Assembly (NCBI RefSeq): GCF_003417465.1
Contig: NZ_QVMV01000046.1
Span: forward strand, 1-64,000
Reading direction: 5' to 3'
DNA length: 64,000 nt
Source: Wenzhouxiangella sp. 15190
GTDB taxonomy: Bacteria > Pseudomonadota > Gammaproteobacteria > Xanthomonadales > Wenzhouxiangellaceae
Both the position numbers and the translations under genes were made by a program. This document shows, one piece after another, positions 28,733-37,842 of the stretch. Within the stretch, counting starts at the first letter, position 1; each line of letters opens with the position of its first letter. The notes beneath the pieces were generated by a model. The model was given only the letters and a program-made list of their open reading frames with translations. It did no database searches and was not told where the DNA came from.

Positions 28733-29263
28733 TCAGCCCCGTTGTGCCGCGAAGTCCTCGCGGGCCTCGGAGAACTGGCGCTGCGCCTTGTCCAGATAGG
28801 TCATGACCTCGTCGACATAGCCGTCGGCCGAGGCGGTCCAGACGCGGTTGATGTAGCGCTCGCCAGCGGCAAATGAACTCATGATGTGGGCGTAGGCCTG
28901 CAGCCCGAAAGCATGCTGCATCGATTCACGCGCCTCGGCGAACGCAAACAGGTCGTCGCGGAAATGCCGGTCGATCTCGAAACGGAACTCGTGCGGTGGA
29001 ATAGCCTGCCGGCGGCCGACCAGCTCGTCGAGGTTACGGCAGATGTTGTCCAGCGACGTCTCGAGCGTGCCGATATTGCCTTCCACATGGTGTTCGTCGC
29101 TCGCGCCGGCGTGATGCGTGCGCTTGAGAATGACGATGCCCACGAACCCCAGTGCCACGGCAACGACATAGGGCAGCCAGGCGACAGCCTCGACCGAGAG
29201 TACGGCGAACAATGCGCCGAGCACGAAGCCGGCCGTAATCAGAAACAGTGCTAAAGCCTTCAT
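28733..29263 (-). CDS. Small membrane protein coupled to OPT transporter
   Basis: This 176-residue protein has two N-terminal membrane helices (about 3-23 and 28-46), then a His-containing linker (RTHHAGASDEHH) and a helical cytoplasmic domain that may form a coiled coil. Its ATG overlaps the transporter stop (ATGA), so the two are translated together. It may be an accessory subunit or regulator of the transporter. No family was recognised. Confidence 0.78.
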   Translation of the reverse strand: MKALALFLITAGFVLGALFAVLSVEAVAWLPYVVAVALGFVGIVILKRTHHAGASDEHHVEGNIGTLETSLDNICRNLDELVGRRQAIPPHEFRFEIDRHFRDDLFAFAEARESMQHAFGLQAYAHIMSSFAAGERYINRVWTASADGYVDEVMTYLDKAQRQFSEAREDFAAQRG

Positions 29264-30990
29264 CAGCCCATCCCCTGGTAGATCTTGGCCAGCGCAAAGC
29301 CGACACCGACCAGCGCCTCGCCGACGATCAGTCCGGCAGCGACCGGAATTCCCACATCGTCGGCGAAACGATGGCCCAGCCGCCAATCGCTGACGACGCG
29401 TATCAGTGTGCCGATCGCGTAGGTCAGCACGATCGCGAACGGCAGGTAGAAACCGAGCCCGGCGGTAATGCCCAGCCCGGGCGAGGCGACGCTCAGCAGC
29501 GCACCCAGGCCGGCACCGGCAATGTACTTGTCCAGCGGCACCTCACCGCCCAGGATGCCCGAAACCATGCTGGCCAGGGCGGTGCCCTGGGGCGCCGGCA
29601 ATTCCTCGCTGCCGATGCCATAGGCCTCGTGCAGGATGAAGATCAGCGACACGATCAGGATCGGGCCCAGCCAGGCACCCAGGAACTGCCCCATCTGCTG
29701 GACCCGGGGTGTGGCACCGATGAGGTAACCGGTCTTGAGATCGAGCATCAGGTCGGTCGCCTGGCTCATCGCCACGCACACGGCCGCGCCGACCATGATG
29801 GCGGCGATGATGGCCTCCGAGTCGTCCATGCCGCGGGTGATGAAGATCAGGATGGTCACCGCGATCAACGTCATGCCCGACAGCGGCGACCAGTTGGTGC
29901 GGCCGATGGCCTCGGCCAGAATCACACCGGCAATCCAGATCCACAGCGTGCCCACGACCGCCATGGCGATGCCGCGCAACCATCCGGTCTGATCGGTCGA
30001 GGTCACCGCCATGACCATCAGCAGCAGGGCCGCCCCGCCGATGGCGAAGTACAGCAGCTTGATCGGCATTTCGTCCCTGGCCAGGGCCGCTTCGCTCTTC
30101 GCGGAATTCTGCATGCTCTTGATGGCGGTCACGATCAACGGCAGCGCCATCAACACGCCGGCCAGGGCGCCGCCGATGAGCATGCCGATACCCACGGGGC
30201 GATAGAGCAGCCCCTGAAGATTGCCGGGGTCGGTAAGCGCTTCTCCTGTTTCGGGATTGGCGGGCATCAGGCCGCTGATGTCGAGAAACGGCGCCAGAAT
30301 CCAGTAGCACAGGAAGCCGCCGATGATGAAAGCCACCCCGCCCCTGCCGGCGATGTAGGCCACGCCCACGGTCAGCAGCGACAGGTACCACACGCCGTTC
30401 ATGTACTCGGGCATGCCGATGCGGCTGCCCAGGTCGTAGTAGCTGCTGCCGCTAAGCTGGACAATGCTGTGGATACCCGCGGCGAACAGCGCCGCACCGA
30501 TCAGGTACATGGCCTTGCGCATGCCCGCGCCGGGCGACTTGAGGATGGTGGCCACGGCCACCCCGCCCGGATAGGTCAGGCGCTCGTAGTCGATCATCTG
30601 CTTCCTCAGCGGAATGATGAAGGCAATTCCGAGGAAGGCGCCGGCGATGCAGCCGAAAGTCAGCAGGTAGGGGTCGAAGTCCGTCTCGCCCAGGATGAAG
30701 AAGGCCGGCACCGAGAACATCAGCCCGGAGGCGGCGCCGTTGACTGCGCTGGCCACGGTCTGGACGATGTTGTTCTCGATGATCGAGTTGCGCCGCAGCA
30801 AGCCGCGCAGGATGGCGAAACCGAGGATGGCGGCCAGTTCCGACCCCTCGATCGAGAAGCCGAGAATCAGCGCTGCATAACCGATGCTGACCGCGATGAT
30901 GGCACCGAGAAAATAGCCGACGAGAACGGCGGTAACGGTCAGCTCGGGGTAAGGCCCGTAACGGACGACGGGTTCAGCTTTCGCACTCAA
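29263..30990 (-). CDS. OPT family oligopeptide/metal-chelate transporter
   Basis: This 575-residue protein has about 14-16 membrane helices and matches the OPT superfamily by the N-terminal ELTVTAVLVGYFLGAI, the repeated glycine-rich helices and the length. Members move small peptides or metal-siderophore complexes with protons. The start is a TTG at 30990 that follows GGAG with 8-base spacing; an upstream frame reaches 31167 but encodes an Arg-rich non-family stretch. It forms a two-gene operon with the 176-residue partner. Confidence 0.88.
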   Translation of the reverse strand: MSAKAEPVVRYGPYPELTVTAVLVGYFLGAIIAVSIGYAALILGFSIEGSELAAILGFAILRGLLRRNSIIENNIVQTVASAVNGAASGLMFSVPAFFILGETDFDPYLLTFGCIAGAFLGIAFIIPLRKQMIDYERLTYPGGVAVATILKSPGAGMRKAMYLIGAALFAAGIHSIVQLSGSSYYDLGSRIGMPEYMNGVWYLSLLTVGVAYIAGRGGVAFIIGGFLCYWILAPFLDISGLMPANPETGEALTDPGNLQGLLYRPVGIGMLIGGALAGVLMALPLIVTAIKSMQNSAKSEAALARDEMPIKLLYFAIGGAALLLMVMAVTSTDQTGWLRGIAMAVVGTLWIWIAGVILAEAIGRTNWSPLSGMTLIAVTILIFITRGMDDSEAIIAAIMVGAAVCVAMSQATDLMLDLKTGYLIGATPRVQQMGQFLGAWLGPILIVSLIFILHEAYGIGSEELPAPQGTALASMVSGILGGEVPLDKYIAGAGLGALLSVASPGLGITAGLGFYLPFAIVLTYAIGTLIRVVSDWRLGHRFADDVGIPVAAGLIVGEALVGVGFALAKIYQGMG

Positions 30991-31112
30991 TGGTTTTTCT
31001 CCGCTTGCTGGACGCCGCCGACGATTCCGACTCCCCGACCGTCGGCGCCGGGCAAGCCTAGCGCATCTGGCGGCCCGGCTCAACGGCGGTGTCGGTTGCT
31101 CCCCCGATCCGT

Positions 31113-31118
31113 CATAAT
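31113..31118 (+). promoter_or_regulatory. Candidate -10 for purM
   Basis: CATAAT lies 36 bases before the purM ATG. No convincing -35 is spaced 16-18 bases upstream. Confidence 0.4.
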
Positions 31119-31153
31119 ACGCAGCTTCATTCAAGACAACCCGGCGGCAAGCG

Positions 31154-32185
31154 ATGAACGAGCGCAACCCCCCGTCCCTGAACTACCGTGATGCCGGCGT
31201 CGACATCGACGCCGGAAATGCCCTGGTCGACCGCATCAAGCCGCTGGTGGCGGCCACGTCCCGTCCGGAAGTACTTGGCGGGCTGGGCGGCTTCGGCGGC
31301 CTGTTTCACCTGGGCGACAAATACCGCGATCCCGTGCTGGTTTCAGGTACCGATGGCGTCGGCACCAAGTTGCTGCTGGCCCGCCAGCTCGAGCGTCACG
31401 AAACCATCGGCATCGACCTGGTTGGGATGTGTGTCAACGACATCCTGGTCTGCGGGGCCGAGCCGCTGTTCTTCCTCGACTATTTCGCCTGCGGCAAGCT
31501 CAACGTCGATGCCGCCGCCGATGTGGTCTCAGGCATTGCCGAAGGCTGCCGGCAGGCCGGCTGCGCTCTGATCGGCGGCGAGACGGCCGAAATGCCGGGC
31601 ATGTACGGGGCCGGCGAGTACGACCTGGCCGGCTTCGCCGTCGGGGCCGTCGAGCGCGACGGCATCATCGACGGCTCCGCCATCGACACCGACTGCGTGG
31701 TGCTCGGCCTGGCCTCCAGCGGGCCGCACAGCAACGGTTATTCGCTGATCCGCAAAGTTGTGGAGGTCACCGGGGAATCCCTTGATCGCCCCTTCGGAGA
31801 CAGGCGCCTGGGCGAAGCCCTGCTCGCCCCCACCAGAATCTACGTGCCGCAGGTGCAAAAGCTGATCGGGCGATTCGATGTTCGCGGCATGGCGCACATC
31901 ACCGGCGGCGGACTGACCGAAAACATCGTCCGTGTTCTGCCGGAAGAGCTGGGCATCGAGCTCGACACCGGCGCTTGGCAGCCGTCCGCGGTGTTCGAGT
32001 GGCTGCAGCAGGCGGGCGGCGTCGACGACGCCGAAATGCGCCGCACCTTCAATATGGGCATCGGCTTCGCCCTGATCGTGCCCGAAAACGAAGCGCACGC
32101 GATCGCCGAAGCGCTGGGCGAACCGGCGCCGGTTATCGGGCGGGTGGTACAACACGGCGACGCCGAGCGCGTGCGCTATCTCTGA
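31154..32185 (+). CDS. purM: Phosphoribosylformylglycinamidine cyclo-ligase
   Basis: This 343-residue enzyme performs step five of purine synthesis, closing FGAM to AIR with ATP. Family signatures are [43 protein letters not shown] and [10 protein letters not shown]. Its stop is one base from the purN GTG, so the pair is coupled. The OPT transporter gene diverges from it. Confidence 0.96.
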   Translation: MNERNPPSLNYRDAGVDIDAGNALVDRIKPLVAATSRPEVLGGLGGFGGLFHLGDKYRDPVLVSGTDGVGTKLLLARQLERHETIGIDLVGMCVNDILVCGAEPLFFLDYFACGKLNVDAAADVVSGIAEGCRQAGCALIGGETAEMPGMYGAGEYDLAGFAVGAVERDGIIDGSAIDTDCVVLGLASSGPHSNGYSLIRKVVEVTGESLDRPFGDRRLGEALLAPTRIYVPQVQKLIGRFDVRGMAHITGGGLTENIVRVLPEELGIELDTGAWQPSAVFEWLQQAGGVDDAEMRRTFNMGIGFALIVPENEAHAIAEALGEPAPVIGRVVQHGDAERVRYL

Positions 32186-32186
32186 C

Positions 32187-32885
32187 GTGAGTGCCGGCGA
32201 TCTTCCGCGCCTGGTCATCCTGCTGTCGGGCCGCGGCAGCAATTTTCGGGCAATTCACGATGCCATCGTAGCCGGGAAGATTAACGCGGAAATCGCTGCG
32301 GTGATCTCTGACCGCCCCGATGCACCGGGCCTGCAGCTCGCCGCCGACGCCGGCATCGACACGGTGACCCTGGAGCGGGCCCGCTTTGCCGGTCGCGAAG
32401 CCTTCGAACGCGGCCTGGAGACCGCCATTGCGGGATTCGAGCCGAAGTACGTGGTCCTGGCCGGCTTCATGCGGGTGCTCGGGGCGGACTTCGTCAACCG
32501 GCACCTCGGAAGCCTGATCAACATTCACCCCTCGCTGCTGCCGCGCCACCGCGGACTGAACACGCACCAGCGCGTGCTCGATGCCGGTGAGCGCGAGCAC
32601 GGTGCGAGCGTTCATTTCGTCACGCCCGCCCTCGACGCCGGTCCCGTCCTCAGCCGTGTGACAATCGACGTTCGCGACGACGACGATGCCGACATGCTGG
32701 CCGACCGCCTGCTGCCACTGGAACACCGGCTCTATCCCGCCACACTGGCACTTTTGCTCAATCACCGGGTCGAATTACGCCATGAAACCATTCAGATCGA
32801 TGACCAAGCACTTGATCGGCCGCTGGATCTTGACCGCGATCTTGATCCTGACGGCCATCTGCTCGACCACCGCCATGGCGGCTGA
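32187..32885 (+). CDS. purN: Phosphoribosylglycinamide formyltransferase
   Basis: This 232-residue enzyme formylates GAR using 10-formyl-THF. GRGSNFRAI marks the phosphate loop, and INIHPSLLP plus HFVTPALDAGP hold the catalytic Asn, His and Asp. The start is GTG. The last ~20 residues form a Asp/Arg/His-rich tail (such as PLDLDRDLDPDG) not typical of PurN; it is encoded over the DUF3108 gene, which starts inside purN. Confidence 0.93.
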   Translation: MSAGDLPRLVILLSGRGSNFRAIHDAIVAGKINAEIAAVISDRPDAPGLQLAADAGIDTVTLERARFAGREAFERGLETAIAGFEPKYVVLAGFMRVLGADFVNRHLGSLINIHPSLLPRHRGLNTHQRVLDAGEREHGASVHFVTPALDAGPVLSRVTIDVRDDDDADMLADRLLPLEHRLYPATLALLLNHRVELRHETIQIDDQALDRPLDLDRDLDPDGHLLDHRHGG

Positions 32886-33561
32886 CGGTCCCCCGCTGCC
32901 GGCCCATGAAGCCACCTACGAGGTTCTGCGCCACGGCAAGAAGGTGGGGGAATTGATGGTCAGCCTGGAACAACTCGATACCGGTGTGTGGCACTACCAA
33001 TCCGACACGCGCGCCACTGCCTGGTGGGCGCGTGCACTCGATCTCGCGGCCGAGGAAGCGGCCCACTTCGTCTGGCGCGACGATCGCATCATGATGCTCA
33101 CCTACCACCATGCCCAGCACGCCCCGGCCAACAACCGCTTCTTCCAGCACCGTACCGACTGGGAAGCCGGCACCACCAGAGTGCGCACCGAAAATGGCAG
33201 CCAGACCGTTGAACTGGTCGACAACATGGTCGATCCCTTGAGCCTGCGCCTGCAACTGGCCGTCAACCTGGCCGATGAATCACAACGGCGGACCACACAC
33301 GATTTCACGCTGCTCGACCGCGACGAGGTCAAGCACAAGCGCTACACCTTCGACGGCGAAGAGCGTATCGACGTGCCGGCTGGCTGTTTCGACGCTGTAC
33401 GCATCCGCCGCATCGAAAAGCCCGAATCGGACAAGAACAACCTGTCCTGGCACGCCGCCGACTTCTACTGGATGCCGGTCCGCATCCTGCGCCAGGAGGA
33501 CGGCAAGGACAAGCTCGACATCCGGCTGCTGGAGACCGACCTGCCGCTGAACGGTTGCTAG
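32782..33561 (+). CDS. DUF3108 domain protein, exported
   Basis: This 259-residue protein has a signal peptide (LIGRWILTAILILTAICSTTAMA) and the DUF3108 fold: YEVLRHGKKVGE near the start and YWMPVRI near the C-terminus. It follows purMN in many gammaproteobacteria. The first in-frame ATG at 32782 overlaps purN by 104 bases; an ATG at 32800 fits the signal peptide equally well. Its role is unknown. Confidence 0.82.
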   Translation: MKPFRSMTKHLIGRWILTAILILTAICSTTAMAADGPPLPAHEATYEVLRHGKKVGELMVSLEQLDTGVWHYQSDTRATAWWARALDLAAEEAAHFVWRDDRIMMLTYHHAQHAPANNRFFQHRTDWEAGTTRVRTENGSQTVELVDNMVDPLSLRLQLAVNLADESQRRTTHDFTLLDRDEVKHKRYTFDGEERIDVPAGCFDAVRIRRIEKPESDKNNLSWHAADFYWMPVRILRQEDGKDKLDIRLLETDLPLNGC

Positions 33562-33568
33562 TCCTGGG

Positions 33569-33690
33569 TTGGCTTGTTGGCTTGTTGGCTTGTTGGCTTG
33601 TTGGCCAATGATATCCGTGGCTCGCAGACCTGAAGCGGCAAAGCCGCCCCGCGAAGCGACAGGCTGCCGAACCAGCAAACCACCGAACAA
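33569..33690. repeat. Tandem octamer element with degenerate inverse partner
   Basis: Four exact copies of TTGGCTTG plus a partial fifth lie at 33569-33606. A degenerate inverse arm with spaced CCGAAC/CAAACC blocks is at 33665-33690. The core is 58 bases. Confidence 0.6.
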
Positions 33691-33694
33691 GTCC

Positions 33695-33714
33695 GTCGGC
33701 GATGTAACGCCGAC
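33695..33714. other. Hairpin upstream of M48 gene
   Basis: GTCGGCG at 33695-33701 and CGCCGAC at 33708-33714 form a perfect 7-bp stem with a 6-base loop. No T-run follows, so it may be a factor-dependent terminator of purMN-DUF3108 or only a structure. Confidence 0.4.
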
Positions 33715-33761
33715 CTAGGCGGCTTTCGGTTCACCGCACATAACTCGTAAACGCGAACCCG

Positions 33762-33767
33762 TATAAT
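33762..33767 (+). promoter_or_regulatory. Candidate -10 for M48 gene
   Basis: A perfect TATAAT lies 28 bases before the M48 ATG. The matching -35 is weak. GGAGG serves as Shine-Dalgarno. Confidence 0.5.
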
Positions 33768-33795
33768 CAGTGGCACGCCCACCGCGGAGGCCACC

Positions 33796-35082
33796 ATGTA
33801 CCGAATCATCAGCATCCTCGCCGTCCTGCTCCTGCTGGCCGGTTGTGCCACCAACCCGGTCACGGGCGAGAGTCAGTTCAGCCTCTACGGAGAAGAATGG
33901 GAACATCAGGTCGGCGCCCAGCAGTACGCCCCGATGCGCCAGGCCCAGGGCGGTGACCTGGTCATCGACGAATCCGCGGTCGACTATGTCCAGTCCGTGG
34001 GACGGCGAATCGCGCAGTATTCCGATCGCGAGCTCCCGTACGAATTCCAGGTCATCAACAGTTCGGTGCCCAATGCCTGGGCTCTGCCGGGCGGCAAGCT
34101 CGCAATCAACCGCGGACTGTTGACCGAGCTGGGCTCGGAGGCCGAGCTGGCCGCCGTGCTCGGCCACGAGATCGTGCATGCCGCAGCCCGCCACAGCGCC
34201 CATGCCGCCTCGCGCGCCGCCCTGGCACAGGGCGCGGTCATCCTGGGCACCGTGGCCGTCGGCGCCAGCACCGAAGATGACCAATACACCCAGGTCGCCA
34301 TGCTTGGGGGGATGATCGGCGCCCAGCTCATCCAACAGCGCTATTCGCGCGACGCCGAGCGCGAAGCCGACTACTACGGCATGAAGTACATGAAGGACGC
34401 CGGCTACGACCCGGCCGCCGCCGTCGACTTGCAGGAGACGTTTGTGCGCCTGTCGGAGAACCGGCAATCGGGCTGGCTGAACGGCCTGTTCGCCTCGCAT
34501 CCGCCCTCGCCCGAGCGCGTCGAGAACAACAGGAAAAGGGCCGACGAACTGGGCCGCGGCGGGCGCATCGGCCGCGAGGAATACCAGCAGCAGATGGCCT
34601 ACCTGCAACAGCTTCAGCCCGCCTACGAGGCGCACGACGATGGCCGCAAGGCCCTTCAGGAGGGCAATGTCGACGAAGCGCTCGCAAAGGCACGGGAAGC
34701 ACTGGCCGTCGAAGACGGCGAAGCCCTGTTCCACGCCCTGCGTGGCGACGCGCTGGCCACGCGCGAGGATTTCGCAGCGGCCGAACGTGCGTTCTCGGCA
34801 GCACTGGAGCGGGATTCGAGCTGGTTCTACCACCATTTGCGCCGCGGCATGGTGCGCGCGCAACGCGAGCAGTGGTCCGGCGCCCGCTCCGACCTGAAAG
34901 CGAGTCTCGGGATGCTGCCGACCGCCGACGGCCACCTCCACCTGGGCAACATCGAGCGCGCCACGGGCAATCGCCAGCAGGCTATCGAACACTACCGGAC
35001 CGCGGCCCAGTCCGACACGCCCGCCGGCGAACGTGCCCGGCAGCACCTGGTCGAGATGGGCGCCGTCCAGTCGCAGGGGTAG
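33796..35082 (+). CDS. M48 metalloprotease with TPR repeats, lipoprotein
   Basis: This 428-residue protein has a lipoprotein signal (ILAVLLLLAGC), an M48 peptidase domain with zinc motif HEIVH and third ligand in EREAD, and a C-terminal TPR array of about 150 residues. The layout resembles BepA/YfgC, which checks outer-membrane protein assembly and degrades stalled LptD. It should work on the periplasmic face. The stop codon lies at the start of a tandem-repeat arm, so the repeat abuts the gene directly. Confidence 0.9.
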   Translation: MYRIISILAVLLLLAGCATNPVTGESQFSLYGEEWEHQVGAQQYAPMRQAQGGDLVIDESAVDYVQSVGRRIAQYSDRELPYEFQVINSSVPNAWALPGGKLAINRGLLTELGSEAELAAVLGHEIVHAAARHSAHAASRAALAQGAVILGTVAVGASTEDDQYTQVAMLGGMIGAQLIQQRYSRDAEREADYYGMKYMKDAGYDPAAAVDLQETFVRLSENRQSGWLNGLFASHPPSPERVENNRKRADELGRGGRIGREEYQQQMAYLQQLQPAYEAHDDGRKALQEGNVDEALAKAREALAVEDGEALFHALRGDALATREDFAAAERAFSAALERDSSWFYHHLRRGMVRAQREQWSGARSDLKASLGMLPTADGHLHLGNIERATGNRQQAIEHYRTAAQSDTPAGERARQHLVEMGAVQSQG

Positions 35083-35332
35083 GGTTCAGGGTTCAGGGTT
35101 CAGGGTTCAGGGTTCAGGCGGCGCGCTGAATGTTTGCGGGCCGGCTCTGCCGGGAAGGGTTTGCGGGAGGCGGATGGTTTAACGGATTCGGGGTTTCGGA
35201 CTCGAAGTTCGTTGGCCCCTACCACTGCATCCGGCTAGCACTGCGCGATGCTTTTCGGCAACGCGGCTTCAGTCTTCTCCCAACGCTCCTGAACCCTGAA
35301 CCCTGAACCCTGAACCCTGAAACCTGAACCCT
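35081..35332. repeat. Inverted heptamer-repeat element between convergent genes
   Basis: The left arm is five exact copies of AGGGTTC (35081-35115, plus three bases) whose first base belongs to the M48 stop codon. The right arm is six copies of GAACCCT, its inverse, at 35291-35332 with one substitution. The core is about 172 bases and unique. The right arm ends 4 bases before the stop of the EamA gene. Confidence 0.9.
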
Positions 35333-35336
35333 TTGT

Positions 35337-36212
35337 TCAAAACGCCACCATCAACCCCACGCCGGAGAACGTCATCGCGATTCCGGCCACTCGCCGCCAG
35401 TTCATGTCTTCCTTGAGGAACAACCAGGCGAAGAGCACGATGAAAGCCGCCGCGGTTTCGTTGAGCACGGACGCGACCGAAGCCAGCGTCAGTTTGTAGC
35501 CGGCCAGCCACAGCATCATCGATACATAGCTGCCGAGCAAGCTGGCCACCACGATCGTTCCCCAGGGCTGGGGCGAGCGGTACAGGTCGAGCGCCCGTTG
35601 CCAGCCCTGCGTCCAGTGCAGGAACAGCAGCATTCCCCCCGCCCCGGCCGCCAGGCGCACACCCATCGTCCACATGAACGACTGCGTCTCGAGAATCGGC
35701 TTGACCATGACGATACCGCTGGCCATGAGGAGTACGGCTCCGGCGCCGAAGCCGACACCCAGTCGAATCGCCCGCAGTGACACGTCGCGCCGATTCTGTC
35801 GCCAGGTAACGAGAAGAATGCCCCCGAGAACCAACACGAAGCCGAAATACTGCCACCACAGCAAAACCTCGCCGAGGAACAGGATTGACAGGACGATGAC
35901 GAAGGGCGAGTAAAGACTGGCGGTGACACCCGTTCTCGATGCCCCCATCAGGTTGAGCGCACGCAGGTACCAGGTATCGGCAATGGCGATGCCGACGATA
36001 CCGGAGAGGATCACGATCAACCACTCGAGCAAGCTGTAACCCGGCCAGCTGATGCCGTCGACCAGCAAAATGGTCGGCACCATCAGGCCGGCGGCAAGCA
36101 GATTCTTGAACAGATTGAGCTCGAAGGCCGGCAGCGTCTCGCCGGAGCGGCGGAAAAGCACGACCGCCAGTGCCCAGCAGGCGGCGCAGGCAACGGAAAA
36201 GAACTCACCCAC
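35337..36212 (-). CDS. EamA/DMT family transporter
   Basis: This 291-residue protein has ten predicted membrane helices in two five-helix halves, each an EamA repeat. It should exchange a small metabolite or amino acid across the inner membrane. The start at 36212 overlaps the VUT gene end by 8 bases, so the two are co-translated. The substrate is not predictable. Confidence 0.88.
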   Translation of the reverse strand: MGEFFSVACAACWALAVVLFRRSGETLPAFELNLFKNLLAAGLMVPTILLVDGISWPGYSLLEWLIVILSGIVGIAIADTWYLRALNLMGASRTGVTASLYSPFVIVLSILFLGEVLLWWQYFGFVLVLGGILLVTWRQNRRDVSLRAIRLGVGFGAGAVLLMASGIVMVKPILETQSFMWTMGVRLAAGAGGMLLFLHWTQGWQRALDLYRSPQPWGTIVVASLLGSYVSMMLWLAGYKLTLASVASVLNETAAAFIVLFAWLFLKEDMNWRRVAGIAMTFSGVGLMVAF

Positions 36213-36696
36213 GCCTTGCCACCACGCGCCAGGGAACCAGCAACATCAAGGCAATGGCCACCTTGACGCCATAGTCGCCGATCGCCAGCGTGACCCAGGG
36301 CATGGTCGTACCCCAGAACGCCAGGGCAAAGAACAGGGCGGTATCGATCAGGGATCCGATGACGCTGGAGAACAACGGCGGCTGCCACCAGGCACGCTCG
36401 CGCAGGCGATCGAAGATGGCCACATCCATCAGCTGCGAAACCAGGAAGGCCGTGCCCGACGCGATGGCGATGCGCGGACTCGCCAGCCAGATCGAGGCCA
36501 GCACGGCCAGGGCAAAACCGATGTAGACGACCCGGCGCGCCGAGTCGGAACCGAAGCGTCGATTGGTCAGATCGGTAACGAAATAGGAAACCGGATAGGT
36601 CAATGCGCCCCAGGTCAACCAGTCATTGACCGGAAACTGGACGAGATAGTTGGCACTGGCGACCACCAGCACCATGGCGAGAATCATCAGGGGCAT
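36205..36696 (-). CDS. VUT family queuosine-precursor transporter (YhhQ-like)
   Basis: This 163-residue protein has about five membrane helices and VUT landmarks: VASANYLVQFP near the start, LTYPVSYFVTDLTNRRFG, and SQLMDVAIFDRLR. YhhQ-type members take up preQ0/preQ1 for queuosine in tRNA. It heads a two-gene unit with the EamA transporter. Confidence 0.88.
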   Translation of the reverse strand: MPLMILAMVLVVASANYLVQFPVNDWLTWGALTYPVSYFVTDLTNRRFGSDSARRVVYIGFALAVLASIWLASPRIAIASGTAFLVSQLMDVAIFDRLRERAWWQPPLFSSVIGSLIDTALFFALAFWGTTMPWVTLAIGDYGVKVAIALMLLVPWRVVARRG

Positions 36697-36818
36697 GACG
36701 ACCGGCTAAGCGTGATCCGACAGTCGGCTATTCTACCGGCCCGACGGACACGCGAGCGGAAAGTGTGCTTGATACGGTATCCTCGAATGCCGAATCGAGA
36801 GAGGGATGACACGCTGTC

Positions 36819-37772
36819 ATGACGATCTGGCTGTCCGTGCTCGGGATCGCGCTCGCCGCGTGGGCCGTTTTCTGGTTCCTGTGGCCACAACCGCTGGCAC
36901 GATTTTTCATGGCCGCCGAGCGTCGACAGGGACGCGTGGCAGCGTGCCACGTGCGGTGCGGCAATATCGAGTGGCATTGCCTGCAGGGCGGGCACGGCGA
37001 ACCCCTCGTGCTGCTGCACGGCTTCAACGGCGACGCCTATCATTTCACCCGCGTCGCGCGCCGGCTCGGCAAGCACTTTCGGATCATCGCCCCCGACCTG
37101 CCGGGCTTCGGCCAGACCGATTTCGAGGGAGAGCTCGACCACCGCGTGGAAGCACAGGCGGAAAGGGTGCTCGAACTGCTCGATGAGCTCGGTATCGAAC
37201 GGTTTTACCTGGGCGGTAGTTCCATGGGCGGTTACATTGCATGCGCCATGGCCCGCAAGGCACCGGATCGGGTGCGCGCCCTGTGGCTCCTCAATCCCGG
37301 AGGACTGCAGAACGTCCCGCTCTCACCGCTTTTCGAAGTGGTCTACCACGGTGGGCACAACGCGCTGGTCATCCGGGACCGGAAGGATTTCCGTCGGCTT
37401 ATGGACTACTGTTTCGTGCGTCCGCCCTGGCTGCCGGGACCGCTGGCCCGGCAATTGGCCGATCGAGCCAGTCGCCACTCGGAGCGGGCGGCGAAAATTT
37501 TCGATGCGATCCGCTTCGACTCCCCGCCGCTCGAGCAACTGGCCCCGGAAGTGGACGTGCCGACGCTGATCGTCTGGGGCCAGGCCGACCAGGTGCTGCA
37601 TCCCGACGGTCTCAAGATCCTGGCCGAGTGTATGCCACAGGCACGCACGCTTCTGCTACCGGCCACGGGCCATCTGCCGATGGTCGAAAGGCCGAAACAG
37701 ACCGCCGAAGCCTGGATCAGCTTCGCCGAGGCGAACGCCAGGCAACAGACCAAGGAGTCGGCTCGGGTATAG
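36819..37772 (+). CDS. Alpha/beta-fold hydrolase with N-terminal membrane anchor
   Basis: This 317-residue protein has an N-terminal hydrophobic helix (about 4-26) and an alpha/beta-hydrolase core. HGFN fits the oxyanion region, the nucleophile elbow is GGSSMGGY, the acid lies in WGQADQVLHPDG, and the His is in ATGHLPMVE. It should hydrolyse an ester or amide near the inner membrane; a lipase-like or lactonase role is possible. It precedes the Lon-like gene on the same strand. Confidence 0.85.
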   Translation: MTIWLSVLGIALAAWAVFWFLWPQPLARFFMAAERRQGRVAACHVRCGNIEWHCLQGGHGEPLVLLHGFNGDAYHFTRVARRLGKHFRIIAPDLPGFGQTDFEGELDHRVEAQAERVLELLDELGIERFYLGGSSMGGYIACAMARKAPDRVRALWLLNPGGLQNVPLSPLFEVVYHGGHNALVIRDRKDFRRLMDYCFVRPPWLPGPLARQLADRASRHSERAAKIFDAIRFDSPPLEQLAPEVDVPTLIVWGQADQVLHPDGLKILAECMPQARTLLLPATGHLPMVERPKQTAEAWISFAEANARQQTKESARV

Positions 37773-37814
37773 TATCGGCACACAGGGGGAGTGACACGAC
37801 ATACGGGAGACATC

Positions 37815-37841
37815 ATGAAAGACCATCAGGGAGACTCGTAA
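37815..37841 (+). CDS. Candidate 8-codon leader ORF before the Lon-like gene
   Basis: ATG...TAA encodes MKDHQGDS, with its own GGGAGA four bases upstream of the ATG. Its TAA stop is one base before the GTG of the Lon-like gene, and the Shine-Dalgarno of that gene lies within it. This could couple translation or be chance. Confidence 0.35.
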   Translation: MKDHQGDS

Positions 37842-37842
37842 A

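Noticed and set aside
29248-31191. 647-codon plus-strand frame opposite the OPT transporter
   Set aside because: It is low-complexity, His/Gln/Asp-rich shadow sequence with no membrane or domain pattern; the OPT protein is clear.
35072-35130. RVQGSG-type repeated peptide read through the heptamer array
   Set aside because: Translation of the repeat in a shadow frame; the M48 protein stops at 35082.
35081-35332. Possible CRISPR array
   Set aside because: Units are 7 bases, head-to-tail without spacers, and inverted on the other side; there are no cas genes.
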